Source of the DNA: Flavobacterium faecale
Lineage (GTDB): Bacteria > Bacteroidota > Bacteroidia > Flavobacteriales > Flavobacteriaceae
Direction: 5' to 3'
NCBI RefSeq assembly: GCF_003076455.1
Contig: NZ_CP020918.1
Coordinates: forward strand, 1 to 64,000
Length of the DNA: 64,000 nucleotides
Positions 63,871 through 64,000 of the stretch are shown here, piece by piece (the stretch's first letter is position 1; the number at the start of each line of letters is the position of its first letter). The notes beneath the pieces were generated by a model that saw nothing but the letters and a program-made list of their open reading frames with translations, made no database searches and was not told the DNA's origin. A program made the position numbers and the translations under genes.

Positions 63871-64000
63871 AGCCAAAGCATTGTGGTTAAAATTGAACTT
63901 ATTTAATTGCTAAGCACGTAAAGGAAGCGCAAAAGACACAAGGCGTTATAAACATTTTTAATTGAAGATTATTGAATATCGATTTTTGAAATACCTTACA

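Noticed and set aside
63840..64000. Start of another gene or CRISPR-like repeats at the window end
   Set aside because: Only one short hairpin is seen; no repeated spacers or long frame.

Overview
The window begins exactly at the first base of dnaA, so the chromosome was probably linearised at the replication initiator gene. The organism is very likely a Flavobacterium or close relative (Bacteroidota). The evidence is low GC, Flavobacteriaceae-type proteins (RpoB/RpoC, putative porin, DUF2851, DUF3467, RsmI-like methylase), many promoters of the Bacteroidota form TTG-N19ish-TAnnTTTG, several TTG starts, and almost no Shine-Dalgarno sequences. The clear exception is rpsU. A glycoside hydrolase family 16 (GH16) lipoprotein and a polysaccharide lyase family 7 (PL7) alginate lyase suggest access to algal polysaccharides. 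No prophage, insertion sequence, CRISPR array or rRNA gene was seen.

Layout. 1-6.3 kb (+): dnaA, a protein-tyrosine phosphatase, a GH16 lipoprotein, an RsmI-like methylase, an aminotransferase and a dienoyl-CoA-reductase-like SDR. 6.6-9.7 kb (-): an OmpA-family protein, a candidate non-coding RNA and an HtrA protease. 9.9-14.0 kb (+): dapF, an acetyltransferase, mltG, a DUF2279 protein and a lysozyme-like protein. 14.1-31.9 kb (-): methylmalonyl-CoA mutase large and small subunits separated by two small + strand genes, an FtsB/DivIC-like protein, uridine kinase, a six-LysM NlpC/P60 hydrolase, two aconitases (AcnA downstream of AcnB), alginate lyase, MoxR and a SurA-like chaperone. 32.3-33.9 kb (+): prfC. 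34.0-35.6 kb (-): an acyltransferase, a small secreted protein and a DUF3467 protein. 35.7-50.3 kb (-): the core information block tRNA-Thr/Tyr/Thr, tuf, tRNA-Trp, secE, nusG, rplKAJL, rpoB, rpoC, with hpf and xerC upstream. 50.4-54.6 kb (-): two small envelope proteins, a 38-aa peptide ORF, rpsU, an acyl-CoA dehydrogenase and a helix-hairpin-helix protein. 54.9-56.4 kb (+): an APC amino-acid permease. 56.6-62.9 kb (-): an NSS transporter with a 50-aa MetS-like companion, a PspC-domain protein, a DUF2851 protein, a DEDDh exonuclease and a putative porin. 63.2-63.8 kb (+): rnhB.

How the genes work together. Most of the window is core metabolism and information processing. Methylmalonyl-CoA mutase, AcnB (which can act in the methylcitrate cycle), acyl-CoA dehydrogenase and the SDR point to fatty-acid, branched-chain and propionate catabolism feeding the TCA cycle. 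HtrA, SurA, OmpA, porin, MltG, the LysM hydrolase and the lysozyme-like protein serve the envelope.

The most interesting signals are non-coding. (1) rpsU has an isolated, very strong Shine-Dalgarno sequence. (2) A minus-strand transcript candidate near 8.03-8.23 kb has its own promoter-like box and terminator. (3) The xerC ATG touches the T-tract of the preceding terminator. (4) A perfect 20-bp palindrome overlaps the SDR promoter. (5) Palindromic repeats occur in several gaps, including two copies of one long hairpin family 8 kb apart. (6) A 50-aa putative transporter subunit and a 38-aa secreted-peptide ORF are short enough to be missed by gene finders. I found no clear novel defence or mobile system. 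All calls come from reading the sequence; no database search was run.
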